Of a stretch of DNA of 64,000 bases, positions 24,240 through 37,104 are shown piece after piece. The DNA is from Otis tarda (taxonomy: Eukaryota > Chordata > Aves > Otidiformes > Otididae). A model generated the notes under the pieces. The model made no database searches. It was not told the origin of the DNA and worked only from the letters and a program-made list of their open reading frames with translations. The translations under genes and the position numbers were made by a program. Position 1 is the stretch's first letter. Each line of letters starts with the position of its first letter. The stretch is from contig CM048554.1 in NCBI GenBank assembly GCA_026413225.1, positions 74,330,463-74,394,462 on the forward strand, written 5' to 3'.

Positions 24240-24450
24240 TAATGCTCACCACAAGGGCTGAAAGGCGTGCGGCTCTCATCCGACTGCCTCCTGCTCCCAT
24301 CGTCAGAGGGGGCTCTCCGGGAGCGAAAGGTCAGGGGGATAATCCTGCACCTGCAGCCCACAGAGGGCCAGGCACGCAGATCCCGACCGGCCCTGCCGTA
24401 ATTGATGCTAATTGTTACGAAGCCAAGGCTGCCTTCCATGGAGGAGCAGG
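24240..24450. promoter_or_regulatory. GC/CpG-rich patch with paired TAATTG motifs
   Basis: In AT-rich surroundings this block has high G+C and about a dozen CpG dinucleotides. At 24399-24414 two identical TAATTG words start 10 bases apart, with ATGCTAAT (octamer-like) spanning the gap. Homeodomain and POU proteins bind such words, and one-turn spacing would put both sites on one face of the helix. Open frames cover both strands, but none resembles a known protein and no clear splice sites frame them. An enhancer or cryptic promoter is plausible but inferred. Confidence 0.35.
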
Positions 24451-27400
24451 TGGGAGCCTTTGTTGCGTTTGGACCATTATACTAATAACAAGCTTACAAT
24501 TCTGTGTGCAGGCTTAGGAGTACAAAGGCACAGGCAATACTTTGGGGAGCCCCTTAAAAGGTTTACTGGGCATCTCCTAATATGATGAAGTAAAAGTCCC
24601 TGAGAGAGAAAGGGCAGAACAAACTGAAGAATAAAAATGGGAGTACCTGCTGGCCGGCCAAGCCCTGAACAAACCTGGGGGATGTGACTTTAGGAGCATT
24701 AAGCTGCACCTGACAGCTTCTGTGGAGACAGAGATTTTGCACCCTCTCATCTGTGAGCAGAGTCAGGTGTAAGCAGCTACTTCAGGGACCTAGAGAGCTC
24801 CCAAGGGAATTTTCTCTGGAGCTGCCCATCTGTTTGCAAGTTTTAATGTGAAAGGAAAGGCTCAGAAAGGGCACTGAAAAATGAGAGGATAAAGAAAAGA
24901 AAGGAGTCCAGCTGCTGACATGATATTGGGTTATGGTCAGACAAAAACCCAATAATTGCTAATACTAAAACAATGTGGGGGTTTTCCCCCTTCCTCTATG
25001 CTTAAAGCAATTGTTCCCCACACCCCCTGCAGACCACCAGACACCCAGCTGCAAGAAAGGAGTGTAGCTCCCATGAGTTTGAGAAAGTGAACCCAGTCCA
25101 TACTAAAAGATACATCCCAGGGTTTTGCAATCATATTGGTGGCACTTTAGTAAATATCAAAGCATTAGAGACAAAATCAGGACTGAATACTGAAGTCAGT
25201 GTAAATGAAAATAAGCACCTCAAAAAGGGAAAGAAATAGGCTAAATCAGTATGTCATGCAAAACAATTGTGAAAATAGTAAAGCACTTCTCAAAAGCCCA
25301 CACATACATTCCTGCATATTCAAGCAAACAAACAAAATGTGGGAAAAATAGAAGAAGAAAACAAACAAAGTGTAGGCTAATTTTAACAGGCTTGTAAGTA
25401 AGTCTGGAAAGACCATGCAAAATGACCTGTGAATTTCTCAGAAACCAATTAGAGAGTCCTGTTAAAAGCCCTGGAGTAGATGACCTTTTGGATAGGCTTT
25501 TCTCACTGATACACAAATATGTGATTTATAATGCAATCAGTGGATAGCACTAAAATGTTAATGTACGCTGCTTGAGGATGTCACACACTGCATCAGGTGC
25601 TATAGATTATATTGACCATTTTATGTAATTTACTGTTATTTTTTTTTCAGAGTCGGACACTGAGGTGTAGTTAAGCTCCTAATTTAATCATATGTCTTTT
25701 AGCTTTATGGGATCACTGTGCCTAGTGAGGCAGATATGATGATCCATTAAAAAATCCATTACATCTTTAAAAATAAGAAAAAAAAAAAAGAAGAAAATAA
25801 ATACTCTTGAAGGCATTACATTAGAAGCAGAAAAGGAAGAAATAATTTATGGAAAATCGTAAATCCATTGAGGTATCACAAGGAGGCACTTTCAGATACA
25901 GACGTCGGGTTACTCAGGGGTCAACAATCACAGCCAAGCATCACCTGCTCCTCCGAATCCCTTCTAATGGTCCTGGAAGTATAAGCAACCTTTGCAATTC
26001 TAAAAACAGAACCCAAGCCCTTGAATTTGGTCTACAGAAGTCATGAATTTGGTTTAAGAATCATGGCAATTAAATACAAACAAAAAAAACCAAGCCCAAA
26101 AGCACTAGCTGGGCTTTTTGTTATTTTCTCTTCAATGCTTGAACCATGGAGACTTGACTTTTCCTGTAGCCCAAGTATTAGCAACTGATCTTCTTTCCTG
26201 AGAAATAATTTTTCAAGAAATTTTTGAAAAATCGCAGTGTTTCAGGAACTGGAAAAGCTGAGCTCCCACAGTGTTCTTGGAAATACAGCATAATTGGCTT
26301 CAGTTTATGCTATTAAAATTCAGAACCAAGATTTAAATCACTATGACACTGGAAGAAAAAAAAAATCACCTGTAATAACTGGTATTCTGCTTGAAATATT
26401 TTGGTAGCTTCTCTGTGCTGGATCGCACTAATTCATTAGCAGGCTTGCTGGGAAATGAACCTATAGAAAGGGTATGGTTCCTGTCTTTCGCATTTCATCA
26501 GCTAGAAAGTGATGAAGTGGCTTTGGCTGGCCTGACCTGGCCTACTGAACCTAGCAGACCACATTTTTTTTCCAGGAAGACTTAAATCCTTAAGCCCGTT
26601 GGAAGAGGAACAGTGAAGTTTCAGGCAGATGCATGTTCTCAGGAAGGAAGACTGGCTTCCTAAGTGGCTCTGCAAGTTGTCTGCTGGTGAAAAGAAGGCA
26701 AAAGCTGTCGCCCTGCTGTGGGTATGTGAGAGGCTGCAGATGCAAGGAACCTGCTCCCAGCAGAGGCTTCAGCTGCAGCTTGATGCTGTGGAAATTCCCC
26801 ATTCTCTGCCTCAAATTCCAGGAAAACCTGTTTGGCGGGTGCTGTGCAAGGCTAACCGTCTGTGCCTGGCTTGTGGGTGGCAGAGGAAGAGAGATATGGG
26901 TTAAGCTGTAAGATTAATTGGGAAAGAAACCAGCTGCATGATTTCCAGACTCAGAGAGAAAGCTTTAACAGGTCTGTTGGGGTCTCCATACTTTGGGACC
27001 AGCTACATGATCATGACTGGTCCATGGAGTAGAGGTCTGTAGCTCATTCTCTACCACCCAGAGCTGGGAAAATTTTGTCAGCCCACTCTGGTGGGCAACA
27101 AGTATGCTTGAGATCTCAAGAATGCTGTCTTTCAGCAGATGCAGAATGGAGTTATCCTTGTAATGGCAATGGAGGTAGCAGGGTTAACCAAATAGTAAGG
27201 AGATAATACCGCTCTCCTTAAAAGTATCTCTGAGATACAGTTAACTAGAACACACAATTCCTGCCTTAGGACTAGAGTAGGAGTTGCAAAGCTTCTCATT
27301 TAGTGGTCTTGTTGGCTGCCCTTCACTACAAATTCAGACAGGACATAATAGAAGCAACAGGGTAATTACCAGCCAAGAAAACTAGAGTAGTGGCAGCATT

Positions 27401-29781
27401 GAAGTGCAGTGCAGTAGTATAATTGCCTGAATATTATAATACTTTGCACAAAGCTAATATTTGTATTCATTCTGGGTACTGATGACCAATTTTCTGATGA
27501 GAATGGCAACAACAGGGATTTTTTTTCACACATTCCTTCAGCAGCCTGTTTAAAAGAAAAGACTATACAAATTGGCAGAGATGGCAAGTTATCCATATTC
27601 ACTTTGCTATCTTTTATGAAGATTCTTGTCTAAATAAGAAGAAATCTATTCCTTTTCAAGGAAATCTTGTTGTCAGGAGTTCCATACTCTTATGTGACAT
27701 TGATAGAGAGTGCAACACTGACTAGAGAAATGAATAAAAAGTAGACCCAAACACAAATGGAACCACATAAGAAGGAAAAGGTGATTATTTATGTGCCTTT
27801 GTCTGCTGCACCCACAACATGCTATCTTTCAGACTTTCCCACCATACTGTTAATGTATGTCTGTGTTATGAACAGTAATGGACTAGGAGTAGATTTGCTT
27901 TTGTCAAGTGTTTGCATAGGCTTTCCTGAAAGCTGCATGAACTCTCCTGCATTGCTTTGCGTGTGGAAGATAGACCGTATCATTGTCAGCACGCTGTATA
28001 GGGAAGGCTCAGCTGCAATCTTCTATCCATTTAATTGCCAATATATAGTTGTGAAGAAAATTCTTGCTCTTTAGGAAACTCAAGGAAATATATTTGAGAC
28101 AGACTTGCCATGAAAACAAAAAGTTGGCATGTTGCTTTGAATTTTCATGGATTCTCATGTGCTGGCAGGCAATTTTCACAGGGATAAAAGGTCTTTGATC
28201 TTAGTGAATGGCTTCCTTCTATTTTCAATAATGCAATAAGCCATTTTCTTTTCTGGCAAAGATATTTCTATAGAAATGTTTTGTCAAAATTGCTTTCACA
28301 AAAAATAGTAGGAATTAATCAAAAAGTCGCAGTGGCCAAAGGTCAGAGGGATCAAATGTCTTTAATTTAACAAAAATCCTAATGGGTAACATGGGGGTTT
28401 AAGATACATTTCTAACACAAAAAAAATGTGGCAAAGAGTATTTTATTAAGTTTTTGATTGGTTATAAAACTGGAATTCTCTTTAGCTTTACCAAAGTTTG
28501 GAAATAGTTCAATAACCAGGAGTTAAATTTAAAATATTTTTTTGGACAGTTTCCATGCAAATGTTTCTGATCTGAAGCAGCGTGACTTTTGCACTGAGAA
28601 AATTATCTGCATTTAAATTTGATCTTTAAAGCAAAATCTTACCTTCCAACTCCACCATCTTACAGTTCCCTAGCAATACAATTGCAAAATAATTTGTTGG
28701 TGAGAATTCTCTGTGCCACACAGCATATATTCAATTCAGTGGTACTTCAGATTTTTACCACAGGTAGTCGGTAACTGGAAGGACTATCTTGTTGCAACTT
28801 ATTTATTCTTCCTACAGCTTTATTCAGTCATGCTAACTCCTGAACAGATACAGCAAGCACCATCAATGCTATTGCACTGGTTGCTCTATTTCTGCCTTTG
28901 CATGCTACAGAATCTGTTAACTTGTTTCAAACACTGTGAGAGGCAGCTTAAGCAATTTTGGGACTGCTTTGAAGACCATTAGTTGCAAGTTATTAAATGC
29001 ACATTGTTAATAATGGATAAGACTGAGAACTAGTGTAGTAGGCATTATTCCCATTGAAGATAATGGCTCTTTGCCAAATGAGTTTGCAGTAATTGTGCCA
29101 ATTGTGAAATCTACTGGGCATAAACTGAAAAAAAAAAAAGGGAATGGCTCTTCAATATATTCAGTAATTATTCTCTTAACTACATTTTAAAAGTGCATCT
29201 GGACGCTGGACAAAGTCTTCAGAATCTAAACGAGCCAAAGACAAGCTCTCCTCACAGCACAACAGGGGAATTCAACCAAATGCATTTATTATACTCTGAA
29301 ATCACAGCTGACTTCTAGTAGTGCCAAAAAAGAGAGGTTTACACAAACTGCTCATAATTTTTTAAGCACTGATTACAGCTGAAGTGCTATTTTTTTTTGT
29401 GTGAACAGAATTTGTTACCAAGTGCCATGTCTTAGAACATAAACTTTGCATAAGTCCAAAGACTCAGATGTTATTGCAAATGCAGTCATAGAAGGAAAAA
29501 AAGGGGATTGATTAAACCTTAAAAAAAAGAAAAGAAATATTGTACTCGTTTACTAACTTAACATTGCAGAATTTTAACTTGTAAAAAACAATAGGAGACA
29601 GAAGTTTTCCTTTACAAAATTACTGCCAGTTAAGGCAAATGTAGCTGGTTTCCTTGCTTTACTTTTTTTTTTTTTTTTTAACCAGAGTTCATAAATCAAA
29701 AGTACCTAGTACAAAAACATGAAATCCCTGATCAACAATCATAAGTGCAATAAAGTTCACAGACATCTTCTTATACTTTTA

Positions 29782-29825
29782 GGAAACCTCACCTGTATAA
29801 CTGCTGGAAACCTCACCTGTATAAC
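29782..29825. repeat. Perfect 20-base direct repeat, 24-base period
   Basis: GGAAACCTCACCTGTATAAC occurs twice (29782-29801 and 29806-29825), separated by TGCT. It looks like a recent local tandem duplication. Confidence 0.95.
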
Positions 29826-30953
29826 AGCTTGAGGATTAGGCTATGAAAAGAAATAAGAGTTTGCTATTAATCCAATTCTAGCGGTGATAAAAGCAGGACT
29901 TGCACCTTGAAAGAATAAGTGAGAAATTTGTAGATCAAGATGCCTCTGTTCTTAATCACCAGAGATGGTTACACAGATGAGGAACAGCTTGCAAAATGTT
30001 TTACAGTGATTTGGTCATGTATGATTCCATGCAATTATTTCAGGAATGATTTTCTATACCATTAATTATGTCAAAGTCTCCTGGGGCTGCGTTTGTTTTT
30101 TTTTTTTTTTCATGTGGGCCACTGCCATCTCACAAATTAAGTACGTTGCCAAAAGAATTGCTGACTGGCCATTAACATGTGTATTCTATGAATCTATATA
30201 GTTACCACAAGTGCAAGCCCCACTTTTAATTTCTATTAACTTTACTCTCTGTGATCGATTTTGCCTCCATTACCATGCTTTCATACTCATATTCCTTCAC
30301 TAAGTCATAGAAATATAGGATGTAGAAATACAGAAATATAAAATAAATGAATCCTTTCTGAGACATGCTTGTTCAAAACAACATTTTCTGTATTTGCTCA
30401 AGTAGTTTTTTTTAAAAAATCCAGCTTATACCAGGACTACATCAGTCTGAATAAGTAAATAAGTACAGAATGGTGTAAGAATTTCCTGTCCCTTTGCTCA
30501 TACATTTGATTACAAGGTTTGATTACAAGCAAGAAGCATTTTGGGGTTTACAGCTTGTAAAATTTAGTGTCATTTCTTCTCAGTCCCATATTGAAGTAGA
30601 GAGAAGATATTCCTCATCAAAATTTCATGTTCATTATGTTGTATTTCATAGTTTATCTCACTTGCTTTTTGGTGTGTTGACATGTGTTTGGTTCAGGAAT
30701 TGCTCTCTTCACAAATTGCAGAGGAGAATTAATCATACGCAAGATTCTGATGACACCTTAGTCTTCAATAAATATCAGGACACAGTGCTTTACTGAGGCA
30801 TTTCTTTCTCCTTTGATATTTTTAGAAACTGCTGAGTAACAAAGAAGGGTTACCATCAGAGGGTATGGTCCAAGCCTTGGACTGGAGGCCAGAGGATGTT
30901 AACAAGGAGATTAAGGAGGTACTTGGCAGCAGTTCCAAACTGATTAATTTATC

Positions 30954-30970
30954 AAAAAAAAAAAAAAAAA
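30954..30970. repeat. Poly-A run (17 bases)
   Basis: Seventeen A residues inside a 78-codon open frame, giving the run of Lys seen in its translation. The surrounding frame is not recognised as a retroposed gene. Confidence 0.85.
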
Positions 30971-32725
30971 TTAAAGCCTGGAACAAAGATTGTGAAATCT
31001 ACAATTTGGAAGACCTGGACCAAAACACTCATGTTGCAAAGGGTGAGAGGCTGAGCAGTGTCCTGGACTCAGAAAAGATGATCATACTTCAAGCTTGCTG
31101 ATTTGAAAGGTGAGTAATGTCAAATGGCAAGGAAGCCAAATAACAGCCAGTATGGGAAACTACCTGTCCTGTCATGGAGGGAACAGCATAGACTTCCACT
31201 TTTAGAGGGTTTGACATATCATCTCTCACCCCAGAGAGCAACAGTTGGCTTACAGATATTTCTTATTGTTTTGTCTGTCGTAGTGTACTTATATTGAAAA
31301 GTGCACATTACCTGACCAACACTTGCTAAAATAACTGCAGTATCAAATCATTAAGCCCTCTGGTACTCCACTTCTACCAAAGGTTCAAGTTTATTTGGGG
31401 TGAGGAGTCAAAATCCCTAACTCAATGTACGTGTGCAAAAAGGCTCTTGGAGTGGTTAAAAGGCAACATATCTCAACATCCTTGCTGTTGCAAAGCCTTT
31501 TAAAGAAATAACTTTTTCAAGAGACAAAGCAGTAATATGTTCCTTCTAGGATAAATAGGTGGTGCAGTAGAAGTAAAAGGCTTGTTATTAAGTGCTAAAA
31601 TAGTCTTAACATTTCAGAAAAGTTTGAGAAACTCTGAGATTTTTTTTCTTTTTTTCCTTCTCTTTTCTTTCTTTTTTTTTTTTTGTTTGGTTAGGCCATC
31701 TTTTCCTGTTGACCTAGCTGTAACTTTCAGATTTAAACAATTGAAATGTACTCAGAAACACTCACTTTCTTGGATGCTTGCAGTCTCTTCCCTTTTTTGT
31801 AAAGTCACTTGGCTGTATAGCTCCCAGCCCAAGCAGGTAGGCATTCTTCTGCTTCATCCGTCAACCCAAAGCACAAAAGAAAAAGAAAGTGAGACAGCTT
31901 CCATCTGTGCATTACTCATCTCATCCCCTAACTCTTGCACATACACAGATACACAGAATATGCAGCAACAGAGGAAAAGTTTTTTTTTTTTCTGAAGATT
32001 CAGCCCACAGTCCTACCTAAACCCTGGGAATGGATAAGCTGCCAATGCTGAGCTGGTGCAGAAGGTTGATAGGTATTGAGGCCTCCTTACCTAAAGCAAA
32101 ACAGCAAAGTAAAAAAGCAATTACTTTTATGTAACTCTTGTGTATTCTGTGAGTTTCAAAGACCCTATGGAACCCTCTCTGACTTGTGATGACTCTTTGA
32201 TCAACAAACAGCTTACTAGTTCCCTACATATCCATTTTAATGATAAATTTGATTAAGATCTCACTAATGGAAATTCAGGCAGCTACTTTGAATTCACACA
32301 AATGCAAATCTCAATTTACTGCAACAAAGAGGAACTCGGATACTGGTTTTAGCTTTGAACCTGTAGAAATGAGGTATTGGTGGGGATCTCATATCACTTG
32401 AGAGACAGATTATCCTGTGTTTCCTTAGCCTAAATATATAATTGACTCTCTTTGTTCCCGGAAGCTGCCCATCTCTTGCAAATTGTCCAGCCTACCAGTG
32501 GTACAAATTCTTTTAGTTTATACCTTCTGGGTCAGGAGAAAGCTAAAAACAGATGAAAGGATACACAGAAATGCTGTTTCTCTTTTAGTAGCACAGCATA
32601 TAGCAAACAACAAAAAAAATGAATTGCAATAACCAAAACTCTTTCCTACATACATTTTTCTTCTGAGGTTTTGTTATCACTATGGGCTGGGACCAAAATA
32701 CTTAGAACCAGAGAATATTTTTAAG

Positions 32726-33630
32726 TCATAGAATCATAGAATCATAGAATTGTTAGGGTTGGAAGGGACCTTCAAAGGTCATCTAGTCCAACCCCCCTGG
32801 AAGGAGCAGGGACATCCCCAACTAGATCAGGTTGCTCAGAGCCTCATCCAGCCTGGCCTTGAACGTTTCCAGGGATGGGGCATCCACCACCTCTCTGGGC
32901 AACCTGTTCCAGCGTTCTATAACTCGCATTGTAAAAAATTTTTTCCTAATTTCCTATCTAAATCTACCCCCCTCTATTTTAAAACCATTACTCCTTGTCC
33001 TATTGCAACAGCCCCTACTGAACAGCCTCTCCCCATCTTTCTTATAGGCCCCCTTGAGGTACTGGAAGACCGCTATCAGGTCTCCCCAGAGCCTTCTCTT
33101 CTCCAGGCTGAACAGCCCCAACTCTCTCAGCCTGTCCTCATAAGAGAGGTGCTCCAGCCCTTTTATCATCTTCGTGGCCCTCCTCTGGACCTTCTCCAAC
33201 TGGTCCATGTCCTTCTTATGTTGGGGGCTCCAGAACTGGACACAGTTCTCCAGGTGGGGAGAGTAGGGGCAGAGTAGAGGGGGAGAATCACCTCCCTTGA
33301 TCTGCTGGCCACGCTCCTCTTGATGCAGCCCAGGATGCGGTTGGCCTTCTGGGCTGCAAGGGGGCATTGCCTGCTCATGTTGAGCTTCTCATCCACCAGC
33401 ACTCCCAAGTCCTTCTCCTCAGGGCTGCTCTCAATCCATTCTCCGCCCAGCCTGTATTTGTGCCTGGGATTGCCATGACCCAGGTGCAGGACCATGCACT
33501 TGGCCTGGTTGAACTTCATGAGGTTGGCACAGGCCCACCTCTCCAGCCTGTCAAGGTCCCTCTGGATGGCATCCCTCCTTTCCAGCGTGTCGATGGCACC
33601 ACACAACTTGGTGTCATCGGCGAACTTGCT
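32726..33630 (-). mobile_element. CR1 retroposon, 5'-truncated, about 0.9 kb
   Basis: The + strand starts with three TCATAGAA-type units, then TTGTTAGGGTTGGAAGGGACC and the TCTAGTCCAACC block, so the 3' end is on the left and the element is on the minus strand. It shares the TTAGGGTTGG type of 3' end with the copies at 17578 and 39191. CR1 similarity stops at about 33630, inside the reverse transcriptase active-site block; flanking DNA follows. Confidence 0.97.
32810..33630 (-). pseudogene. CR1 ORF2 reverse transcriptase C-terminal fragment, broken
   Basis: The minus-strand coding starts at the 5' truncation point in SKFADDTKL and is readable through [12 protein letters not shown] and [21 protein letters not shown] small scrambled and shortened segment at about 33257-33275 (one base net missing relative to the copy at 17578) shifts the frame. 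The sequence then continues in another frame as [17 protein letters not shown] through [14 protein letters not shown], until a premature stop at about 32954, after GGRFR. It is a dead remnant. It keeps the five residues LIAVF that are missing from the copy at 17578. Confidence 0.9.
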
Positions 33631-34308
33631 GAAGTCAGCCTGCTTTCTCTTGTCATGCCTAGTTCCCTAATTAATCATCTTTCTCCTGCCCTTCATGTTC
33701 ATCCCACCTTCTTTTCCCAGAACGTGTTTGGTCAGTTAAGCTTCCTGGGTAATTTTCTGGCTCCAGCATCTTGGTTTCTATTTCAGCAATTCATCATTCT
33801 TCCAAAATCAAAGACATATTGGCACCTTCTCCCAGCTCCACTTTTCTCATGCATTTTTTTGATTGAGAGAATAGTTATTAAACTTTTCTCCCTTGTATGT
33901 GTCTTGGGCACATATCACATGAAAACGAAGTCTGCACATATTTCCATGACACAGCAGTGTTGTCTAATGATAGCTTCATTATTTCAAGTGTAAATAAAAA
34001 TTGAACATCTGCAAGTTCTTTAATAGCTTGCCTTCTCAATGTGAATTGAGTTATTGATTATACTGCATTTTAGCGGAATTATAATAGTCTGGTGGTATGT
34101 AAATGAATGAGTTCTTGCACGTCTTCCATCTCTAAGTGGTGAATATTGAGATACTGAATTATCGTTTCAGCTTAAAGAGTTTTCTTCTGGTTTAAAGGCA
34201 ATTTTTTTTCTTCAAACATACACACAGGTCCGAATTCTAGTCTGCTTATACATCCACTTCTGATTTTAATGCCCTAACATACTCAGATGTAATTATACTG
34301 ACAATTAT

Positions 34309-34340
34309 AAACTTAATACAGTGTAAACTTGATACAGTGT
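34309..34340. repeat. 16-base tandem duplication
   Basis: AAACTTAATACAGTGT is followed directly by AAACTTGATACAGTGT, two units that differ at one base. Confidence 0.93.
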
Positions 34341-36228
34341 AACTGACAGATCTTCACAGATATACAGAACAATAAGTAGCATCATTACAGCATATAAGAA
34401 TACCAATTTCTGTCAATTTTACTGTTAGAATTCCTATTTGTGCAAGACAAGTTATTTTTTCTTAAAAGCATTTATCCTTTTAATTGTAGAAATATATTGA
34501 AAACACACAGGAAACAAAGTGAAACCAGTTAACTCAGATCTATACACTGTATCCCACTGAGAAATAGTTAATTAAAGCTATAGATAAAAAATAGATCATA
34601 TTTGTTAATTTACTGTGGAAAGTTTTAGCCTTGCATACCAGTAACTATGGTTCTGGGTTATTATCTTACACTTAGCGTGCTGCGTTTTTCCCACTTTCAT
34701 GTTTCTTTTATTCTCTTTGATTGACCTTGTTGAAGAAAATTCCTGTGCACAATCCCTGTGTCAGGATAAATTCCCATTCTCCATGTCTCCATGTCTCAAG
34801 ACATACACTAATGGTAAAAAAAACAGCAACACAAAAGAATCATTCTCATGGATATTTCTTGAAACCGGACATCAAATAAACAGACATTTCACCAGGGAAA
34901 TGTAGTTGAAAAATCTTACATCATAATTAGGTGTTAATCTATTTTTATTGTGGTCAGATTCAATGGAAATTTTAAGCATGGGCTTTCATTCCTAAGAAAG
35001 ATAAATGGAACAGACCTGCTAGAAGTTAAGCATATGCTTAAAACTTCTTTACAGGTGCTAAACCTTTAAATCCTCCTAGGTGTGTTTTTTTTTTTTTTTA
35101 TAATGATCACAAATTAAATACCTTTTAACATTACTAAGTGATAGAGGGACTTATTTATTCTCTAAAATAATATCTTCTACAAGTTGCAGCTGTGGCCCTG
35201 TGAGAGGTAGTGTTAATTTAGACCAGATCTTCACCAGAATGAATAAATGTGATCCCAACACTATAATAGAAGGCATTCTGAGTTTTTCTTCTGGTGTAAG
35301 AAGTCAGCACTGTTTTTCTAATATACCAATATTATGTTCCTGCCTCTTCTGTCTCATGCATTAACAAAACATTAGTGCTTGCCAAAGAGCCAATAGTGAT
35401 AACAGCCTCAGCTGATGATATGGCACAAATATGAGGAGCTGAAAAATTCTTACATTAATAAGTCAGTGACTGTTGTTATAACATAGCAGTCATAAATTAG
35501 GAGGTGCTATATTAGGGTACAATGCAATGATATCGAAGTAGCAGTAGGTTTCTTCAACTTCCAGCTATACAACCAGTATAGATTGGCTTTAAAATCATAC
35601 CAATGTAATCCTGTAAATTTCAGTCATTTATACAAATTTAATGAAACACTCTTACTTGTTTTAACTTGTCAAAACTCAAGAACAGCATATCAAAATATCA
35701 CTGTCATCTGCATCTATGACCACTTCTAGCCCTCAAATGAAAACTCAGGAAGTGAACAACAAAGTTTTTCTACTTTGCTGGCACAAATTACTCCAAGCAA
35801 GAACTACCTAGAACAGAGTACAGTATGAAGCTCTGGAAAAAAAGAAAGCGCATTATCAAAGAAGAATAAAAGAATATGATTAATGTACAAAGTAAAATAA
35901 AGCAGTACATTGATAAATAGACTATTGGAACAAAACAAGAAATTGACATTTTCAAGTATATTGTTGCTTCTGTAAAATTCAAATTCCTAGATTCTGTAGT
36001 TTTGCCATAGCTTTCCTTTTTTATTTTCAAAACTTTTATTATTTTCAAAAAGACAATTTTTCAAAATCATTACATTATTTCTTGGTTTCCTGTATAAGCT
36101 ATTAATGGAACATATGTATTAGCATAATGAACAGCATTATATGCATATATAAAATTCCCTAATTTTCTGCTGAAATAATTAATGATCCTTTTCTAAATGA
36201 GGAATCAATTAGTGTTCAAGACTGAATA

Positions 36229-36253
36229 ATTTATTTTATTTTATTTTATTTTA
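36229..36253. repeat. (TTTTA)n microsatellite
   Basis: About five pentanucleotide units on the + strand. Confidence 0.93.
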
Positions 36254-37083
36254 CTTACCCTCACTTTTAAAATCATCACTACTAATGCAAAATATGAGTG
36301 GACCTCACATAGTGGACTTGTCCAGGTAAGCATACACATTTTGGACTGCTTGCTATTGCATTTCTAGAAGTTGAAAGGTTACATCAGTTTTGAAGTTGCA
36401 TGAACAGCACCTCAGATGTAGTTGGTCTATACACTGTGGCTTCCTCTGGTGAACCCTGGCTGAGATACAGCTTACCTGAGAAAAAAAAAAAGCAAATTTG
36501 CCAAAGGAAAGGTTCTGCTACTGTAACTGCATCTTTACTAATGTTTCTGCTAAAATAAAAATATTTCGTACAGTTTAATTATGGACGTGAGTAACTATTC
36601 ACTGGGACATACATCTCAGTTTTCAGAAAAGTACTCTCCTGCATAGACATTGCACAAGTTTGTTTTGAAGGTGGGAGCAAGAAGACCGAACCTGAGGTCC
36701 ATCTTTACAAAGCTTTAGACTGGTGGAGATTACTTTTACCAGGAGGGAAGAGAGGACTAGGAAGCCAGCTGCGCTTGGGGTGTTTCGTCATTTCAAAGTT
36801 TTCTTGAGTTACCTCCACTCAAATTAGGGACCTGTTTCGCAGTCACAGAGAATGAATTTTGCAACTGGGTTTGCCATGTAGTTTTTACACTATTTCTGCA
36901 GCAGTTGCACATTCCTTACCCAGATAAGACTGCAACATATCTATTGTGCTTCTGGCAGTGAAAATAATTATTCAAAGCATACACTATTTTTCAAACTTCT
37001 TATGTTCTGGTATGTCCTCATAAAAAAGCATTAAACCAAAATGAAATTATATCAAATTCAGAAGTCATACTGAGATAATGAAG

Positions 37084-37104
37084 TTTTTTTTTTAAAAAAA
37101 AAAA
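37084..37104. repeat. T10-A11 dyad
   Basis: Ten T residues are followed directly by eleven A residues, a perfect A/T inverted repeat. It may reflect homopolymer growth and has no assigned role. Confidence 0.9.

Larger units (their letters stand above)
24451..32725. other. Unique non-coding stretch
   Basis: No gene or CR1 is recognised over about 8 kb. It holds homopolymers (for example T runs near 29664 and 30097, and A17 at 30954-30970), a perfect 20-base direct repeat at 29782-29825, and a slightly GC-richer segment at about 26590-26911 with overlapping frames in two phases and on the opposite strand. None of the frames shows known domains. Confidence 0.5.

Noticed and set aside
26092..26116. 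Seven-base stem (AAGCCCA/TGGGCTT) followed by T residues, terminator-like
   Set aside because: Rho-independent terminators are not expected in a vertebrate genome, and short stems of this size are common by chance.
26590..26911. Slightly GC-richer segment with overlapping frames in two phases and on the opposite strand
   Set aside because: No recognisable domain and no consistent splice-site framing. Overlap of several frames suggests chance openness rather than an exon.
28555..28562. Exact octamer ATGCAAAT (POU site)
   Set aside because: The same word or its complement occurs several times in this AT-rich window (for example near 4213, 15882, 37315 and 62248), so a single site carries little weight.
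30865..31101. 78-codon frame with an internal poly-A, considered as a retropseudogene end
   Set aside because: The poly-A lies inside the frame rather than at its end, no flanking duplication is visible, and no parent gene is recognised.
31582..31995. 137-codon + strand open frame
   Set aside because: It is built around T-rich runs that give poly-Phe, and it resembles no known protein.
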